A stretch of 64,000 nt of DNA from positions 992,001 to 1,056,000 of the forward strand of contig NZ_AP024895.1 of the NCBI RefSeq assembly GCF_024347055.1, in the 5' to 3' direction. A program made the position numbers and the translations under genes. The stretch comes from Vibrio porteresiae DSM 19223 (GTDB lineage: Bacteria > Pseudomonadota > Gammaproteobacteria > Enterobacterales > Vibrionaceae). Numbering within the stretch: position 1 is the first letter of the stretch; each line of letters opens with the position of its first letter. Under the pieces are notes generated by a model. The model saw nothing but the letters and a program-made list of their open reading frames with translations, was not told where the DNA came from and did not search any database. Positions 43,442-52,812 of the stretch are shown piece after piece.

Positions 43442-43486
43442 CGTATTGAGTCAGGAAAAACTGTGTTAAAATCCCGACTCAATACG
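43442..43486. repeat. Inverted repeat in the fabG-acpP gap
   Basis: CGTATTGAGTC (43442-43452) and GACTCAATACG (43476-43486) are perfect 11-bp arms around a 23-nt loop, directly after the fabG stop. No T run follows. It may stabilise the fabG mRNA end or act as an operator for acpP. Confidence 0.55.
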
Positions 43487-43663
43487 AAACTTGATATAAA
43501 CTTGAGCATTATTTGTGCATGATTTATATCAATCTTGGTGTGAATTTCGGTTAAAATCATCAATTTTGTGGTTTGACCAGCAAGGTCACACTTGCAACTT
43601 TCCCTAGTTCTAATAAACTACGGAATCATCGCATTAGGCGAAATCTGTAAAGGAAAAGAAAAA

Positions 43664-43897
43664 ATGAGCAACATCGAAGAACGCGTAAAGAAAATCATTG
43701 TTGAACAGCTAGGTGTAGACGAAGCAGAAGTTAAAAACGAAGCTTCTTTCGTTGAAGATCTAGGTGCTGATTCTCTAGACACTGTTGAGCTAGTAATGGC
43801 TCTAGAAGAGGAATTCGACACTGAGATTCCTGATGAAGAAGCAGAGAAAATCACTACTGTTCAAGCTGCGATCGACTACGTTAACAGCGCTCAGTAA
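43664..43897 (+). CDS. acpP: Acyl carrier protein
   Basis: A 77-residue acidic protein with the phosphopantetheine Ser in GADSLDTVELVMALEEEF. The ATG at 43664 follows AAAGGAAAAG; the open frame upstream of it is not coding. acpP has a 230-bp upstream gap with its own promoter, as expected for one of the most abundant proteins of the cell. Confidence 0.97.
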   Translation: MSNIEERVKKIIVEQLGVDEAEVKNEASFVEDLGADSLDTVELVMALEEEFDTEIPDEEAEKITTVQAAIDYVNSAQ

Positions 43898-43907
43898 TAT
43901 CTCTCCC

Positions 43908-43936
43908 CAGGCGGCCCTCTGGCCGCCTGAGTTTTT
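43908..43936 (+). terminator. Terminator of acpP (partial read-through to fabF likely)
   Basis: CAGGCGGCC and GGCCGCCTG with a CTCT loop, then AGTTTTT. Confidence 0.83.
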
Positions 43937-43981
43937 ATCAGTCATCTATACCTCTCATAGAATTTTTCAATTCCGGAGAAT

Positions 43982-45235
43982 ATGATCGTGTCCAAGCGTC
44001 GTGTCGTTGTCACTGGCATGGGTATGTTGTCACCGGTAGGCAACACAGTAGAATCTTCTTGGAAAGCCCTGCTAGCTGGTCAAAGTGGTATCGTAAATAT
44101 CGAACACTTTGATACTACTAATTTCTCTACTCGTTTCGCAGGTCTAGTAAAAGATTTTGATTGCGAAGAGTACATGTCTAAAAAAGATGCTCGTAAAATG
44201 GATTTGTTTATCCAATACGGTATCGCTGCTGGTATTCAAGCTTTGAATGACTCTGGTCTAGAAATCACCCCAGAAAATGCTCCCCGCGTTGGTGTAGCTA
44301 TCGGTTCTGGTATCGGTGGTCTTGATCTGATCGAAGCTGGTCATACAGCTCTAGTGGAAAAGGGTCCACGTAAGGTTAGCCCATTTTTCGTTCCTTCAAC
44401 CATCGTTAACATGGTTGCTGGTAACCTTTCTATCATGCGTGGTTTACGTGGTCCAAATATCGCGATTTCTACAGCATGTACGACAGGTCTACATAACATT
44501 GGCCATGCGGCTCGAATGATCGCTTATGGCGATGCAGACGCAATGGTGGCTGGTGGTGCTGAAAAAGCGTCAACTCCACTGGGTATGGCTGGTTTCGGTG
44601 CGGCTAAAGCACTTTCTACTCGCAACGATGAGCCACAAAAAGCATCTCGTCCTTGGGATAAAGACCGTGATGGTTTCGTTCTAGGTGATGGTGCAGGTGT
44701 GATTGTTCTGGAAGAGTATGAACACGCTAAAGCTCGTGGCGCTAAAATCTATGCTGAATTAGTTGGCTTCGGTATGTCTGGTGATGCTTATCACATGACT
44801 TCTCCAAGCTCTGACGGTTCAGGTGGTGCATTGGCAATGTCTGCTGCACTACGTGACGCAGGCCTTGATGGCACTCAAATCGGTTATGTGAACGCTCACG
44901 GTACGTCAACTCCTGCAGGTGACGTGGCTGAAGTGAAAGGCATTAAACTGGCTCTTGGTGAAGAAGGTGCGAAACAAGTACTAGTTTCTTCTACTAAATC
45001 GATGACTGGTCACCTTCTAGGTGCAGCAGGTTCAGTAGAATCTATCATCACTATTATGTCGCTAGTTGACCAAATCGTTCCACCAACCATCAACCTGGAT
45101 AACCCAGAAGAAGGTTTGGATATCGATTTAGTTCCGAATACCGCACGTAAAGTGGAAGGTATGGAATACGCGATTTGTAACTCATTTGGTTTCGGTGGTA
45201 CTAACGGTTCACTGATTTTCAAACGTATGCAGTAA
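43982..45235 (+). CDS. fabF: 3-oxoacyl-ACP synthase II (FabF)
   Basis: A 417-residue elongating condensing enzyme. The active Cys lies in STACTTGLHNIGHA (about 163-166) and the two His in NAHGTSTPAGD and KSMTGHLLGAAG. In E. coli FabF also controls temperature-dependent cis-vaccenate formation. Upstream TCCGGAG is a fair Shine-Dalgarno. Confidence 0.96.
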   Translation: MIVSKRRVVVTGMGMLSPVGNTVESSWKALLAGQSGIVNIEHFDTTNFSTRFAGLVKDFDCEEYMSKKDARKMDLFIQYGIAAGIQALNDSGLEITPENAPRVGVAIGSGIGGLDLIEAGHTALVEKGPRKVSPFFVPSTIVNMVAGNLSIMRGLRGPNIAISTACTTGLHNIGHAARMIAYGDADAMVAGGAEKASTPLGMAGFGAAKALSTRNDEPQKASRPWDKDRDGFVLGDGAGVIVLEEYEHAKARGAKIYAELVGFGMSGDAYHMTSPSSDGSGGALAMSAALRDAGLDGTQIGYVNAHGTSTPAGDVAEVKGIKLALGEEGAKQVLVSSTKSMTGHLLGAAGSVESIITIMSLVDQIVPPTINLDNPEEGLDIDLVPNTARKVEGMEYAICNSFGFGGTNGSLIFKRMQ

Positions 45236-45264
45236 TACGTAGTTACGTTGATGCTTGTATTCGA

Positions 45265-45301
45265 ACGGCTTGATGCTTAGCATTAAGCCGTTTGTTTTTT
45301 T
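45265..45301 (+). terminator. Terminator-like hairpin after fabF
   Basis: ACGGCTTGATGCT and AGCATTAAGCCGT form a long stem with one mismatch and a single-base loop, then TTGTTTTTTT. Confidence 0.8.
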
Positions 45302-45330
45302 GGGGAACAAAAAGTCGAAAGGGAACGAAA

Positions 45331-46137
45331 ATGATTTGGGTAAATGGACAGGCCACACAGCATATTTCCATCGGTGATCGTTCGTTTCAATACGGCGATG
45401 GTTGTTTCACTACTATGCTGACTCGTGGCGGCAAAATTCAGTTCTGGGACTATCATTTCGAGCGGATGCAAGCGTGCCTATCACTTTTAGGTATTGTACA
45501 ACCCGACTGGGGATTGATCGCCAACTGGTTAGATAATGCAATCCTACCAGAGCCTTACGCAGGACTTAAACTGCACATTAGTCGCGGAAGTGGTGGTCGT
45601 GGATATAGCCCTACTCAAGTGACCGTTCCCAATGTTACTATTAGCCACTTCATGTTTCCTGAGCATTATCGTCAATGGCAGCAGCAAGGTATCGCTCTTG
45701 GTGTTTGCCGACAGCAAATGGGAATTAACCCAATGCTCGCAGGCCATAAACACAATAATCGGCTCGAACAGGTATTATTAAAGGCCGAAGCTGAGCAACA
45801 AGGTTTTGCCGATGCGGTATGCTGCGATGTTGCCGGGCGGGTGATAGAAACCACGATGGCTAACTTATTTTGGGTGAAGGGATCGCAGCTATTTACCCCA
45901 TCACTTGAACGAGCAGGCGTTGCTGGTGTGGCGCGCCGAGTGATTTTGGAGCAAGCCAGCGCTTTAGGGCTTCACGTTCAATTGGGCGATTTTTCACTCA
46001 ATGAATTGATGTCTGCTGAAGAGATTTTTGTTTCTAACGCCATCTTAGGTGTTGCTCCAGTTTGCCAAATTGATGTTCAATGCTTTGAAATTGGAAAACA
46101 AACACGACGCTTTCAGGAGATTTTTCATTCGTGCTAA
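45331..46137 (+). CDS. pabC: Aminodeoxychorismate lyase
   Basis: A 268-residue fold-type IV PLP enzyme making 4-aminobenzoate for folate. The ATG at 45331 gives MIWVNGQATQHISIGDRSFQ and YGDGCFTTM, as in PabC. The PLP Lys is in AGHKHNNRLEQVLLKAE. It overlaps mltG by 7 bp, so the two are coupled. Confidence 0.93.
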   Translation: MIWVNGQATQHISIGDRSFQYGDGCFTTMLTRGGKIQFWDYHFERMQACLSLLGIVQPDWGLIANWLDNAILPEPYAGLKLHISRGSGGRGYSPTQVTVPNVTISHFMFPEHYRQWQQQGIALGVCRQQMGINPMLAGHKHNNRLEQVLLKAEAEQQGFADAVCCDVAGRVIETTMANLFWVKGSQLFTPSLERAGVAGVARRVILEQASALGLHVQLGDFSLNELMSAEEIFVSNAILGVAPVCQIDVQCFEIGKQTRRFQEIFHSC

Positions 46138-47147
46138 AGAAACTCGCTGTCATTGTAATCGCTCTAATTATTCTTGCGACGAGTGGCTATATCTATATTA
46201 ATCATTCGGTTGATGCCTATCTCAGCCAGCCATTAACTGTTCAACAAGAGCAGATCGTGACGATTCCGTCCGGTGCCAATATTAATCGCGCATTCTCTTT
46301 GTTAAACGAAAAAGGTTGGATAAAACCTAACTTTGCAGAGAAATTCGTTCGTCGCTTACATCCAGAATTGGTGCAAATCAAGGCGGGAACCTATCAGCTT
46401 TTGCCTAATATGTCGCTCAATCAAGCGATAGAGCTTTTTCGTTCAGGTAAAGAGCACCAGTTTGCCATTACTTTTGTCGAAGGAAGTCGATTTAGCGAAT
46501 GGCGTGAACAACTGACTAAGATGCCTTATCTCACTCATACTATTGAGGATAAGTCTGAGCAGCAAATTGCTCAGCAGCTGGGTATCGAGCAAAACAAAGT
46601 TGAAGGCTTATTTCTAGCAGAGACGTATCACTTTACTGCAGGGGAAAGTGATATCGATATTTTACGTCGAGCGCATCAGAAGTTGATGAGCGCGTTAGAT
46701 GAAGCATGGCAACATCGCCAAGATGGCTTACCGCTAAAAACACCGTATGACGCACTGATTTTGGCCTCGATTATTGAAAAAGAGACGGCAATTGAGAGTG
46801 AGCGAGAGCGAATTGCTTCGGTATTCGTGAACCGTCTTAATAAGCATATGCGTTTACAAACCGACCCTACGGTGATTTACGGGATGGGGGACGCTTATGA
46901 CGGGAATATTCGTCGTCCTGACCTGCGTAAGCCAACGCCATATAATACCTACGTGATATTCGGTCTGCCACCAACGCCGATTGCCATGGTAGGTAAAGAT
47001 TCACTGACTGCCGCGGTAACGCCTGAGCAGTCAGATTACTTATACTTCGTTGCCAGTGGCAATGGAGGACATGTGTTCTCAAAGACGTTGTCTGAGCACA
47101 ATCGCGCAGTACGCGCCTATTTAAACTATCTTAGAAAGCATAAATGA
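46131..47147 (+). CDS. mltG: Endolytic murein transglycosylase MltG
   Basis: A 338-residue inner-membrane enzyme that cuts nascent glycan chains and ends their growth. One N-terminal membrane segment (4-22) is followed by a LysM-like region, then the YceG domain with ASIIEKETAIESERE (catalytic Glu), SVFVNRLNKHMRLQTDPTVI and TPYNTY. The GTG start overlaps the end of pabC. Confidence 0.94.
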   Translation: MLKKLAVIVIALIILATSGYIYINHSVDAYLSQPLTVQQEQIVTIPSGANINRAFSLLNEKGWIKPNFAEKFVRRLHPELVQIKAGTYQLLPNMSLNQAIELFRSGKEHQFAITFVEGSRFSEWREQLTKMPYLTHTIEDKSEQQIAQQLGIEQNKVEGLFLAETYHFTAGESDIDILRRAHQKLMSALDEAWQHRQDGLPLKTPYDALILASIIEKETAIESERERIASVFVNRLNKHMRLQTDPTVIYGMGDAYDGNIRRPDLRKPTPYNTYVIFGLPPTPIAMVGKDSLTAAVTPEQSDYLYFVASGNGGHVFSKTLSEHNRAVRAYLNYLRKHK

Positions 47148-47773
47148 ACGGTAAATTTATTGTCATCGAAGGCCTTGAAGGGGCAGGTAAGAGTACTGCA
47201 ATTCAAACAGTAGTAGAAACGTTAACGGCGCATCATGTTGGCAATATCGTACGCACTCGTGAGCCAGGCGGTACAGTACTCGCTGAAAAAATGCGGGCTC
47301 TGGTCAAGGAAGAGCATGAAGGTGAAGTGCTGCAAGATATGACAGAGCTTTTGCTCATGTATGCTGCGCGAGTTCAATTAGTTGAAAACGTAATTAAGCC
47401 AGCACTCAAGCAAGGTGATTGGGTAGTGGGTGATCGCCACGATCTTTCATCTCAAGCGTATCAAGGTGGTGGGCGTCAGCTCAGTAACGCGACGATGATG
47501 GCGTTAAAGCAGACAGCGCTGGGCGACTTTAAACCCGATTTCACCTTATATCTTGATATCGACCCTAAAGTGGGACTTGAGCGAGCGCGTGGTCGCGGCG
47601 AGTTGGATCGCATTGAAAAGATGGATATCAGCTTTTTTGAACGTACGCGCGCACGCTACCAAGCATTGGCTGCAGCAGATGACTCTATCGTCACCATTAA
47701 TGCTCAGCAAAGTATTGCTGAGGTCGCAGCCGATATTCGTCACGCACTTGAAACATGGTTAGCCCAGCAATAA
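47144..47773 (+). CDS. tmk: Thymidylate kinase
   Basis: A 209-residue kinase making dTDP from dTMP. P-loop GLEGAGKST, DR motif in VGDRHDLSSQAYQGGGR, and a lid RARGRGELDRIE. Overlaps mltG by ATGA. Confidence 0.96.
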   Translation: MNGKFIVIEGLEGAGKSTAIQTVVETLTAHHVGNIVRTREPGGTVLAEKMRALVKEEHEGEVLQDMTELLLMYAARVQLVENVIKPALKQGDWVVGDRHDLSSQAYQGGGRQLSNATMMALKQTALGDFKPDFTLYLDIDPKVGLERARGRGELDRIEKMDISFFERTRARYQALAAADDSIVTINAQQSIAEVAADIRHALETWLAQQ

Positions 47774-47783
47774 GGTATTGATT

Positions 47784-48755
47784 ATGGCGGCGACTCTTTA
47801 TCCGTGGTTGCTTCAACCGTGGAAAACTTGGCAGCAGCGTTTGCAGAGCTGTACCTTTGCTCATGCAACCTTAGTTCATACCCAGCAAGGGTTGGGTACC
47901 GATGAGCTGGTTGCACAGGTGGCTAAAACGTTAATGTGCACGAGTAGTGACACTGAACCATGCGGTTTTTGCCATGGGTGTGAATTGATGCAATCAGGAA
48001 CTCATCCTGATTATCACGAAGTGCGTCCAGAGAAAGAGGGGAAAACCATTACGGTGGACCAGATTCGTCAGTGCAATCGAGTAGCATTGGAATCCTCACA
48101 ACTTTCTGGGTATCGGTTGATGGTGATTGAACCTGCAGAGGCGATGAGTGAGTCCGCAGCGAACGCTCTGTTAAAAACGCTGGAAGAACCGCCGGAAAAG
48201 TGTGTGTTTGTGTTGGTTTGTCACCAGATTAATCTATTGTTACCGACCATAGTGAGCCGATGCCAAACGATCAATGTCGCCGCTCCAACGGCACACCAAG
48301 CCAGTGAATGGGTGGCAACACAGCTAAATCAGTCGATACCAGATTATGCCGCTCACTTGCATGATAATGCGCCTCTCTTGACGTTAAAGTTTGTTGAATC
48401 CGATGGAGTCAAGCAACTTACTACGCTTGAGCAAGCCTTTATCCGCTCCATTTCTGGTGATGTTAGTGCCGCGGTGGAGTGTGCCCAATTGGTAGCACAG
48501 GAACCTTTGGTGCGCTTGAGTTGGCTTTGGTACTTAATGAGCGACGCGCAAAAAGTGCATTTTGGTTTACTGGCTCAAGACGCATTACCGGGAGCTCAGG
48601 CTTTAGCAAAACATCTGAGTTATAACACTCTTTATCGCCAGTCAGAGGCTTTAATTCAGCTTAAAGAGCAGTTAAGAGCATTTACTGGGCTTAATGCAGA
48701 ACTGCTGATTACTCAATGGCTATTTAATATTAATAACGAGGATTCATGTTTGTAG
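47784..48755 (+). CDS. holB: DNA polymerase III subunit delta'
   Basis: A 323-residue clamp-loader subunit. The AAA+ fold shows four zinc-binding Cys in MCTSSDTEPCGFCHGCELM, SESAANALLKTLEEPPE (sensor 1 region) and LLPTIVSRCQTI. The ATG at 47784 is preferred to the TTG two codons upstream. It overlaps tatD by 10 bp. Confidence 0.94.
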   Translation: MAATLYPWLLQPWKTWQQRLQSCTFAHATLVHTQQGLGTDELVAQVAKTLMCTSSDTEPCGFCHGCELMQSGTHPDYHEVRPEKEGKTITVDQIRQCNRVALESSQLSGYRLMVIEPAEAMSESAANALLKTLEEPPEKCVFVLVCHQINLLLPTIVSRCQTINVAAPTAHQASEWVATQLNQSIPDYAAHLHDNAPLLTLKFVESDGVKQLTTLEQAFIRSISGDVSAAVECAQLVAQEPLVRLSWLWYLMSDAQKVHFGLLAQDALPGAQALAKHLSYNTLYRQSEALIQLKEQLRAFTGLNAELLITQWLFNINNEDSCL

Positions 48756-49513
48756 ATTCCCATTGTCACTTAGACAAATTAGATTACGACGAATTACACA
48801 ATGGCGTTGCTGATGTGTTGGACAAGGCATCGCAAGCTAACGTAAAGAGCTTTCTATCGGTTGGCTGCACATTGGATTCTTTCCCCAATATGATGGAGAT
48901 GATTGAGCCTTTTCCTCAGGTTCACGCGTCGATTGGCGTTCATCCATTGGACGTTGAGAGTGATTTCTCATTAGATACGTTGCGCCACTATGCTTCGATG
49001 CCTCGCGTTGTTGCCATCGGTGAGACTGGGCTAGATTATCACTACCAACCAGAGACCGCGGAACTTCAAAAGCTGCGTTTTACTCAGCAGGTCGATTTGG
49101 CTGTTGAATTGAATAAACCATTGATTATTCATACTCGTAATGCTCGACAAGATACACTGGATATTTTGCGTAATGGTCGTGCTGAAAAATGTGGTGGCGT
49201 CATTCACTGCTTCACCGAAGATCTTGAATTTGCTCACGCGGCAATGGAGTTGGGTTTTTACATCTCCATTTCCGGTATTGTTACTTTCCGACAAGCCAAT
49301 GAATTGAAAGAGGTGGTTAAGCAATTGCCTCTTGATCGCTTACTCATTGAGACAGATTCACCTTACCTTGCTCCAGTTCCACACCGTGGAAAGCAGAATC
49401 AACCTGCTTATGTTGTTGAAGTGGCAGCGTATATCGCTCAACTCAAAGGCGTTTCTCTCGCTGAAGTCGGTCAAAAAACCACCCAAAACTTCAAAGATCT
49501 TTTTTTACGATAG
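48746..49513 (+). CDS. TatD-family hydrolase (YcfH type)
   Basis: A 255-residue metal-dependent hydrolase. Metal ligands: DSHCHLD at the start, GETGLDYH (Glu), IIHTR (His), HCFTE (His) and ETDSPYLAP (Asp). YcfH belongs to a family of 3'-5' DNA exonuclease/deoxyribonuclease-like enzymes. Last gene of the fab-holB operon, closed by a terminator. Confidence 0.93.
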   Translation: MFVDSHCHLDKLDYDELHNGVADVLDKASQANVKSFLSVGCTLDSFPNMMEMIEPFPQVHASIGVHPLDVESDFSLDTLRHYASMPRVVAIGETGLDYHYQPETAELQKLRFTQQVDLAVELNKPLIIHTRNARQDTLDILRNGRAEKCGGVIHCFTEDLEFAHAAMELGFYISISGIVTFRQANELKEVVKQLPLDRLLIETDSPYLAPVPHRGKQNQPAYVVEVAAYIAQLKGVSLAEVGQKTTQNFKDLFLR

Positions 49514-49534
49514 AAAATTAGTTCACACAAAAAA

Positions 49535-49556
49535 GGGAGCGCTAGCTCCCATTTTT
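49535..49556 (+). terminator. Terminator of the holB-tatD operon
   Basis: GGGAGC and GCTCCC with a GCTA loop, then ATTTTTATT. Confidence 0.83.
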
Positions 49557-49957
49557 ATTGCCGAAACCGGTTTTGTTAGGTTGTTTGCTGCTTATTTAAC
49601 GGGTTTGGCTAATTGGTGTACAAAAAGAGTGGTGGGGTAATTTTTCGAAGTAAAAAATGTATGAGGCTAATTTCTTTGCGACGCGAAATTATTGTTTTGT
49701 AAGAAAATTGTCATATAAAACATAGAGATGGGATAGATATTGGGTGGTTTGTCCAGTGGTTTTTATTGTGATCTATTTATTACTTTGAAACTAAATTTCG
49801 ATACTAACTAGAAAGTTTGAGGCTCATCAAGATATATTTAGAGCCGGAAAATATAATGCAACATGCAGTTACATTTCCTTTTGGGACTAACACTATGGCT
49901 ACGGGGGTGTGCCGTTAGGACCAATCATTCTAATAACTTAATCAGGAGCATAAATCT
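49557..49957 (+). promoter_or_regulatory. Leader and promoter region of ptsG
   Basis: 400 bp without a gene. A TTGTGATCTATTTATTAC stretch at about 49766 looks like a Crp half-site or Mlc-like box; a TCAGGAGC Shine-Dalgarno precedes the ptsG ATG. Mlc encoded at 58221 is the likely regulator. Sites are not certain. Confidence 0.4.
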
Positions 49958-51580
49958 ATGAAAGGTTTCTTTAGTAAACTTTCTCAAGCGATCATGCTAC
50001 CGATAGCTTTGCTTCCAGCTGCCGGTATTATGTTGGGGATTGGTGGTAGTTTTACCAACCCAACCATGATTGAAGCGTACCAAATCGGTGTATTACAACA
50101 GGGCACAGTTTTAAATAGTTTCCTACAAGTAATGACCGCTGCGGGTGACATCGTATTCGCAAACTTACCAGTAATGTTCGCATTGGCGATTGCAATCGGT
50201 TTTGCAAAAGCTGAAAAAGGTGCAGCAGCTCTTGCAGCATTGATCTCTTACTTGGTAATGAACGTTGCTATCGCAAAAACTTTGGTTGTAGGTGGGATGA
50301 TTGACCCTGCTACAAACACAGTAATTTTGATGGGCGACCACTACTCAGGTATCCTTGCTAACGTACTAGGTATTTCTAATACGCTAAGTATGGGTGTATT
50401 TGGTGGTTTGATTGCTGGTGCAGTAACTGTTGTTCTTCATAACCGTTACCACGACGCAAAACTCCCTGATTACCTAGGTTTCTTCGGTGGTGCTCGTTAC
50501 GTTCCTATCATCAGTGCATTTGCTGCATTGTTCTACGGTATCGTTCTAACCTTTATTTGGCCTTTCTTCGGTGCTGCATTCGGTGCAATCGGTGTTGCTC
50601 TAGGTGAACTACGTGCTTCTGGTCTAGGCTATGTTGCATCATTCATCTTCGGTATCATTGAACGTTCATTGATCCCTGTAGGTCTACACCACGTATTCTA
50701 CTTACCACTATGGCAAACAGAAATCGGTGGTACTGCACATATCGCTGGTGCTGTTGTTAAAGGTACTCAAAACATCTTCTTCGCATCTCTAGCAAGCGGT
50801 GACTTCTCACAATTCTCTTCAACAAACTTTATGACTGGTAAATTCCCATTCATGATGTTTGGTCTGCCAGCAGCAGCTTACGCTATGTACTCTGTTGTTG
50901 ACCCAGAAAACCGTAAAGCCGCTGGTGGTTTGCTGTTCTCTGTTGCATTGACTGCATTCTTGACAGGTATCACTGAGCCAATCGAATTTACTTTCTTGTT
51001 CTTGTCTCCAGCTCTTTACTACTTCCTACATGTGCCATTGGCAGGTATCTCATTCCTACTAATGGACGTACTAGGCGTAAAAGTTGGTATGACATTCTCT
51101 GGCGGTTTCATCGACTTCTCATTGTTCGGTATTCTTCCAGGTGTTACAGGTGTTGATAACCACTGGTACTACATCATTGCAGTAGGCGTTGTTTACGCAT
51201 TCATCTACTTCTTCCTGTTCCGTTGGTACATCCTGAAATTTGACGTTAAAACTCCTGGCCGTAAAGGCAGTGCAGTAGCGGTTGTATCTAAACAAGACTA
51301 CCGTGATGCAAAATCAGGTGCAGCGGGCCAAGACGACGCGAAAATTGACGCAATGATTGAAGCGCTAGGTGGCAAAGACAACATTTCTGATGTTGACGCA
51401 TGTATCACTCGTCTACGTATCACTGTTAAAGATTCAGCTATCGTTAAAGACAACGAATACTGGACTACTCAACTAGGCGCTCGTGGTCTAGTGAAAGTTG
51501 GCGACACTGGTATCCAAGCGATTTACGGTGCTCAAGCTGCAACTTACAAAGCTCAGATTAACTCTAAACTTGGTAAGTAA
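49958..51580 (+). CDS. ptsG: PTS system glucose-type EIICB component
   Basis: A 540-residue PTS permease. The EIIC domain (about 1-430) has 8-10 membrane segments, starting KLSQAIMLPIALLPAAGIML, with GITEPIEFTFLF, the sugar-binding Glu motif. The EIIB domain (about 455-540) has DVDACITRLRITVKD, whose Cys carries the phosphate from EIIA-Glc. It is longer than E. coli PtsG (477 residues), and a MalX-like specificity cannot be ruled out. The place behind tatD agrees with V. cholerae ptsG as I remember it. Confidence 0.82.
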   Translation: MKGFFSKLSQAIMLPIALLPAAGIMLGIGGSFTNPTMIEAYQIGVLQQGTVLNSFLQVMTAAGDIVFANLPVMFALAIAIGFAKAEKGAAALAALISYLVMNVAIAKTLVVGGMIDPATNTVILMGDHYSGILANVLGISNTLSMGVFGGLIAGAVTVVLHNRYHDAKLPDYLGFFGGARYVPIISAFAALFYGIVLTFIWPFFGAAFGAIGVALGELRASGLGYVASFIFGIIERSLIPVGLHHVFYLPLWQTEIGGTAHIAGAVVKGTQNIFFASLASGDFSQFSSTNFMTGKFPFMMFGLPAAAYAMYSVVDPENRKAAGGLLFSVALTAFLTGITEPIEFTFLFLSPALYYFLHVPLAGISFLLMDVLGVKVGMTFSGGFIDFSLFGILPGVTGVDNHWYYIIAVGVVYAFIYFFLFRWYILKFDVKTPGRKGSAVAVVSKQDYRDAKSGAAGQDDAKIDAMIEALGGKDNISDVDACITRLRITVKDSAIVKDNEYWTTQLGARGLVKVGDTGIQAIYGAQAATYKAQINSKLGK

Positions 51581-52059
51581 TGAGTATTAAAGAGAAATTT
51601 AAACGCACCGGGGCATTCGTTATCGATTTTCAAATCGTAAAAATGTTTGCCCAGGTTCTCATTGGTGGCGTGTACTACGCCATCATGGGGATAAGCTCGA
51701 GACATCCTGATTATCAGGGACTCATCTCCTCAACTGGGAATGCTGCATTGCCTTTAATGCTAGCAATCTGTGTGTTTATTCTCCTGCTCTTTATCGGTAT
51801 GTATTTGGGATATCACTGGGTGTGCTATCGCTATTTAGGTAATTCACTCGCTCGCTTCTTTTTGAAAGTGAGTGTTGTTTCCCGAGTCGATGGTAGCCCA
51901 GTAGATAAGAAGACTTACTTCGAGCGTGAGTTTTATAAGATTGCGTTGTGTCTATGTACTCTTGGCCTTTATGCCTTGTACAGCGGTTCACAATATTACG
52001 CTTTCGGGCGTAAACCCTATCACGACAATCGTTACTCAACGGAAGTTGAAGTCGACTGA
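51580..52059 (+). CDS. RDD-family membrane protein
   Basis: A 159-residue protein overlapping the ptsG stop by one base (TAATG), so translated from the same mRNA. The RDD motif appears as RTGAFVIDFQIV; three hydrophobic segments follow (about 20-42, 55-85, 125-145). Function unknown. A tie to glucose uptake is only from position. Confidence 0.82.
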   Translation: MSIKEKFKRTGAFVIDFQIVKMFAQVLIGGVYYAIMGISSRHPDYQGLISSTGNAALPLMLAICVFILLLFIGMYLGYHWVCYRYLGNSLARFFLKVSVVSRVDGSPVDKKTYFEREFYKIALCLCTLGLYALYSGSQYYAFGRKPYHDNRYSTEVEVD

Positions 52060-52080
52060 CTCAAATCTGCTTAGAATCCA

Positions 52081-52107
52081 AAGCCAGCACAGTGTGCTGG
52101 CTTTTTG
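52081..52107 (+). terminator. Terminator of ptsG operon
   Basis: AAGCCAGCACA and TGTGCTGGCTT around one G, then TTT. Confidence 0.87.
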
Positions 52108-52148
52108 TTTATCTCTTTGTTTAACTTCATCATTCTTATCATCCTTTA

Positions 52149-52215
52149 AAGTGCCTGTCCCTGTAAGAAAGTCTCGTTGTGTGGCTGCTGTTGAGGTGCC
52201 TGTCCTTATAAGAAA
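52149..52215 (+). repeat. REP-like tandem repeat
   Basis: Two units, GTGCCTGTCCCTGTAAGAAAG (first 20 bases at 52151) and GTGCCTGTCCTTATAAGAAAG (at 52196), 45 bp apart. The core is found in reverse at 31076. Confidence 0.6.
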
Positions 52216-52327
52216 GGCATGGCATTGTCGGGGAAGTTCTTGAAATTACCTTACGTACCATTGACAAATTGGTTGAAAGTAGAAGCTAAAGTTTGGGCAA
52301 TAAATCAGTATGTTCGGGAAAAAAGTA

Positions 52328-52741
52328 ATGAGAAAGATAGGGATTTTAGCCTTCGGACTATTGGGCTGTTCAATGGCGGTACAGGCTGCTGAGAACGATA
52401 ATAAGCTCGCTGTAGGTATGGCGGTGGATCAACAGTTAAGTGCGGTATTTGATGTGAATGATCAATATCGGTTTGTTCTAGGTAACCAAGGTGCAGCGTT
52501 CGATTACATTTTTAAACGCGGTCAGTTCGATGACCCATCCATTCCTGTCACTTGGTATGTCGGCGCTGGCGGTTGGTCCCAATGGGATCATGATGAGTTC
52601 GGTGTGCGTGTACCGGTTGGGGTTAACTGGGCTGCGAACAAGCATATTGATGTTTATGGTCAAGTTCATCCAGAACTCGATCTCTATTCAGGCCCCGATC
52701 TGCAATTGGGCGCTGCGGTAGGCGTTACTTATCGTTTCTAA
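52328..52741 (+). CDS. Small secreted beta-barrel-like protein of unknown function
   Basis: 137 residues from the ATG at 52328 (GGGAAAAAAG upstream). Signal peptide to about residue 21 (FGLLGCSMAVQA), then alternating beta strands ending VGAAVGVTYRF-type (GAAVGVTYRF), with the terminal Phe of outer membrane proteins. No cysteine lipobox is certain. Alternative start at 52310. Family not recognised. Confidence 0.7.
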   Translation: MRKIGILAFGLLGCSMAVQAAENDNKLAVGMAVDQQLSAVFDVNDQYRFVLGNQGAAFDYIFKRGQFDDPSIPVTWYVGAGGWSQWDHDEFGVRVPVGVNWAANKHIDVYGQVHPELDLYSGPDLQLGAAVGVTYRF

Positions 52742-52761
52742 TTGAAACGCAGAAAAAGAGA

Positions 52762-52788
52762 AAAGCCGATACAAAGTATCGGCTTTTT
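52762..52788 (+). terminator. Terminator between the barrel gene and metS
   Basis: AAAGCCGATAC and GTATCGGCTTT with an AAA loop, then TT; also works for the minus-strand genes. Confidence 0.85.
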
Positions 52789-52812
52789 AATCGATTCAAT
52801 TTGGAGTGGCAA

